Source: JBDSKH01 sp035495435 (GTDB lineage: Bacteria; Actinomycetota; Actinomycetes; Actinomycetales; Microbacteriaceae). Taken from it: a stretch of 8,761 nucleotides of DNA. The DNA lies in NCBI GenBank assembly GCA_035495435.1, contig DATJFV010000047.1, positions 1 through 8,761 on the forward strand, given 5' to 3'. A program made the position numbers and the translations under genes. The notes beneath the pieces are model-generated. The model was not told the DNA's origin. It did no database searches and was given only the letters and a program-made list of their open reading frames with translations. The number at the start of each line of letters is the position of its first letter. Position 1 is the stretch's first letter. Positions 6,167 through 8,761 of the stretch are shown here, one piece after another.

Positions 6167-7140
6167 ACCGGGGATCCGAAGCGCTGCGTCAGCCAGGCGT
6201 GCTGGCGGTACCAGTTGTGCAGCTCGCCGCCCTCGTGCCCGTTGAACTCGTACACCGTGATGTCGCGGTCGGCCGAGGAGCAGAGGTTGTAGGCGGCGAA
6301 CACCGTCGAGGGCAGCACGATCTCGTCCATCAGCCCCACCGAGAACAGCGCGGGCACGCGGAGGCGCCGGGCGAAGGTGGCGCCGTCGATGTACGACAGG
6401 GTCTCGAAGACCTGCTCGACCCGATCGCGATGCACCGCCAGGTAGCGCGCCACCTCGGTGAAGGGTGCCAGCGGCGTGAGCTCCACCGAGCGGCGGATGT
6501 GGCAGAGGAAGGGCACATCGGGCATCGCCGCGGCGGGTACGGCAGACAGCGCTGCGGCTGCCAGCGTGATCGCGCCGCCCTGGCTGCCGCCGGTGACCGC
6601 CACCCGCGCCGGATCGACGAACGGCAGCGCCGCCACGACATCGAGCAGCAGCACCGCGTCGGTGAAGAGCCGCCGGTAGTAGTAGGTCTCGGGGCTCTCG
6701 ATTCCGCGGGTCATCACCCCGGGGAACGCCGGTCCCGTGCCGTGCGGGTCGGGGGTGACGCCACCGGATCCCCACGCACTGCCCTGGCCGCGCGTGTCCA
6801 TCAGCACGTGCACGAACCCTGCGGCGGCCCACGTCAGGCGCTCGCCGGGCAGCCCGCGGCCGCCGCCGTAGCCGACGTATTCGACGACCGCGGGTCGCGG
6901 TTCGTCCCCGTGCGGGCGGGTGATCCAGGCGCGCACCGGCTCGCCTCCGAAGCCGGAGAAGGTCAGGTCCGTGACCGTCAGCTCGGTGAACGGGCCGGCC
7001 ACAACATCCAGCACCGGATCGGAGGCGAGTGCCCGCGACTCGGCCAGCGTCGCCGCCCAGAATGCGTCGAACTCGGCGGGTTCGGGGATGTCGGGCCGGA
7101 ACACGCGCAACTCGGCCAGGGGAAGGTCGGTGTGGGGCAC
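6163..7140 (-). CDS. CE7 acetyl-xylan esterase / cephalosporin-C deacetylase, cytoplasmic
   Basis: 325 residues, matching the roughly 320-residue CE7 family of alpha/beta hydrolases. These enzymes remove acetyl groups from acetylated xylo-oligosaccharides and other small acetyl esters. All signatures are present: YVGYGGG with Tyr91, DTRGQG with the RGQ motif (117-119), GGSQGG with nucleophile Ser186, GLMDE with Asp272, and NGHEGG with His302/Glu303. There is no signal peptide, so it should act inside the cell on imported acetylated oligomers, upstream of xylose isomerase. The start is GTG 7140. There is no Shine-Dalgarno sequence, but a TAATCT -10 box ends 6 nt upstream, suggesting a leaderless mRNA. 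The gene is divergent from the GH1 gene. Its TAG stop overlaps the xylR stop by 3 bp. Confidence 0.94.
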   Translation of the reverse strand: MPHTDLPLAELRVFRPDIPEPAEFDAFWAATLAESRALASDPVLDVVAGPFTELTVTDLTFSGFGGEPVRAWITRPHGDEPRPAVVEYVGYGGGRGLPGERLTWAAAGFVHVLMDTRGQGSAWGSGGVTPDPHGTGPAFPGVMTRGIESPETYYYRRLFTDAVLLLDVVAALPFVDPARVAVTGGSQGGAITLAAAALSAVPAAAMPDVPFLCHIRRSVELTPLAPFTEVARYLAVHRDRVEQVFETLSYIDGATFARRLRVPALFSVGLMDEIVLPSTVFAAYNLCSSADRDITVYEFNGHEGGELHNWYRQHAWLTQRFGSPV

Positions 7141-7146
7141 GAGGCG

Positions 7147-7152
7147 AGATTA
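7147..7152 (-). promoter_or_regulatory. -10 box TAATCT of the esterase gene (probable leaderless promoter)
   Basis: TAATCT on the minus strand is followed by 6 nt and then GTG 7140, so transcription would begin at or next to the start codon. Leaderless mRNAs with a TANNNT box at this distance are common in actinobacteria. No convincing -35 box is seen. On the plus strand the overlapping GAGATT (7146-7151) sits 7 nt before ATG 7159 and is a weaker candidate -10 for the GH1 gene. Confidence 0.5.
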
Positions 7153-7167
7153 GCGAGAATGGACGGC

Positions 7168-8603
<1,436 letters not shown>

Positions 8604-8613
<10 letters not shown>

Positions 8614-8634
8614 CGCGCAGCGCGTATCGAGACC
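8604..8634 (+). repeat. Palindromic hairpin repeat, copy C, between two converging genes
   Basis: A 31-bp element: GGTCGAGTA, inner stem GCGC-GCA-GCGC, one G, then TATCGAGACC. The outer parts equal copies A and B. The inner stem is one base pair shorter but still paired. Its TAG (8611-8613) is the GH1 stop codon, and its last base (8634) is part of the LacI-gene stop (8634-8636 on the minus strand). Only 20 bp (8614-8633) separate the two genes, so this hairpin is the only candidate for a shared bidirectional terminator. No U-run follows it. Confidence 0.85.
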
Positions 8635-8761
8635 TACCCCAGAGCGCTGGTGCTCTCGCGCACAACGAGGCTGGTCGCGAGGTCCATCCGCGGCACGTTC
8701 TCGAGCGGTGCCTCGGCCATCTGCAGCACCAGCCGGGTGGCTTCCTCGGCCATGCGCCGCA
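8634..8761 (-). CDS. LacI-family transcriptional regulator, C-terminal 41 residues (start outside the window)
   Basis: Read from 8759 down to TAG at 8636-8634, the frame gives RRMAEEATRLVLQMAE, a short PLENVPRMDLAT segment and the ending SLVVRESTSALG. The pattern of a final helix, then a strand of the type 'P.LVVRESTA' before the stop, is the usual C-terminus of LacI/GalR repressors. The DNA-binding and most of the sugar-binding domain lie beyond the right edge. It converges on the GH1 gene with a hairpin repeat between. It may regulate the glycosidase genes in response to a sugar, but the fragment does not show which. Family call rests on a short stretch. Confidence 0.75.
   Translation of the reverse strand, partial: RRMAEEATRLVLQMAEAPLENVPRMDLATSLVVRESTSALG

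Noticed and set aside
5000..6832. Minus-strand open frame of 610 codons
   Set aside because: It is antisense to xylR and reads the esterase gene in the wrong frame; the composition is typical of a shadow frame.
6199..7167. In-frame extension of the GH1 gene upstream to 6199, giving 804 codons
   Set aside because: The extra part is antisense to the esterase gene, which has all CE7 motifs. GH1 homology begins just after ATG 7168.

Overview
The window is high-GC actinobacterial DNA. GC-rich third codon positions, GTG starts beside ATG, an actinobacterial-type xylose isomerase and a GGTCGAGTA...TATCGAGACC palindrome of a kind I recall as common between genes in Microbacteriaceae all point to a Microbacterium-like member of the Micrococcales. 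The genus is inference; no rRNA or marker gene is present. Coding density is very high, no gene-free stretch exceeds about 110 bases, and I see no tRNA, rRNA, CRISPR array, transposase or phage gene.

Layout. At the left edge (1-865, +) is the C-terminal part of a ChvE/XylF-like sugar-binding protein whose start lies outside the window. It converges, one base apart, on a minus-strand group read right to left: xylA (xylose isomerase, 4939-3746), xylB (xylulokinase, 3639-2251) and a lipoprotein sugar-binding protein of the CUT1 GtsA-like type (2138-867). Divergent from xylA is a ROK-family repressor (xylR, 5027-6166, +). The 87-bp gap between them holds an imperfect palindrome overlapping a good xylA promoter, as expected for xylose-responsive repression. 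xylR runs tail to tail into a CE7 acetyl-xylan esterase/cephalosporin-C deacetylase (7140-6163, -), and the two stop codons share one CTAG. The esterase is divergent from a GH1 beta-glucosidase-family enzyme (7168-8613, +) across a gap of about 27 bp. At the right edge are the last 41 codons of a LacI-family regulator (8761-8634, -).

How the genes fit together. XylA and XylB convert D-xylose to xylulose 5-phosphate for the pentose phosphate pathway. The esterase and the GH1 enzyme lack signal peptides and probably act in the cytoplasm on imported acetylated oligosaccharides and beta-glycosides. The two binding proteins would capture sugars, but no permease or ATPase gene is present. XylR probably controls xylA(B) and itself; the LacI-type protein may control the glycosidase side.

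The parts worth a second look are mostly non-coding. Three copies of one hairpin repeat have inner stems that differ in sequence but stay paired. Two lie head to head between xylA and xylB, right against the xylB ribosome binding site. The third sits exactly between the converging GH1 and LacI genes and overlaps both stop codons. At protein level, XylR lacks the usual ROK zinc cysteines, and the ChvE-like protein has lost a conserved ligand-binding aspartate motif. I found no evidence of a wholly new system; the region is a recognisable xylose/hemicellulose utilisation locus.
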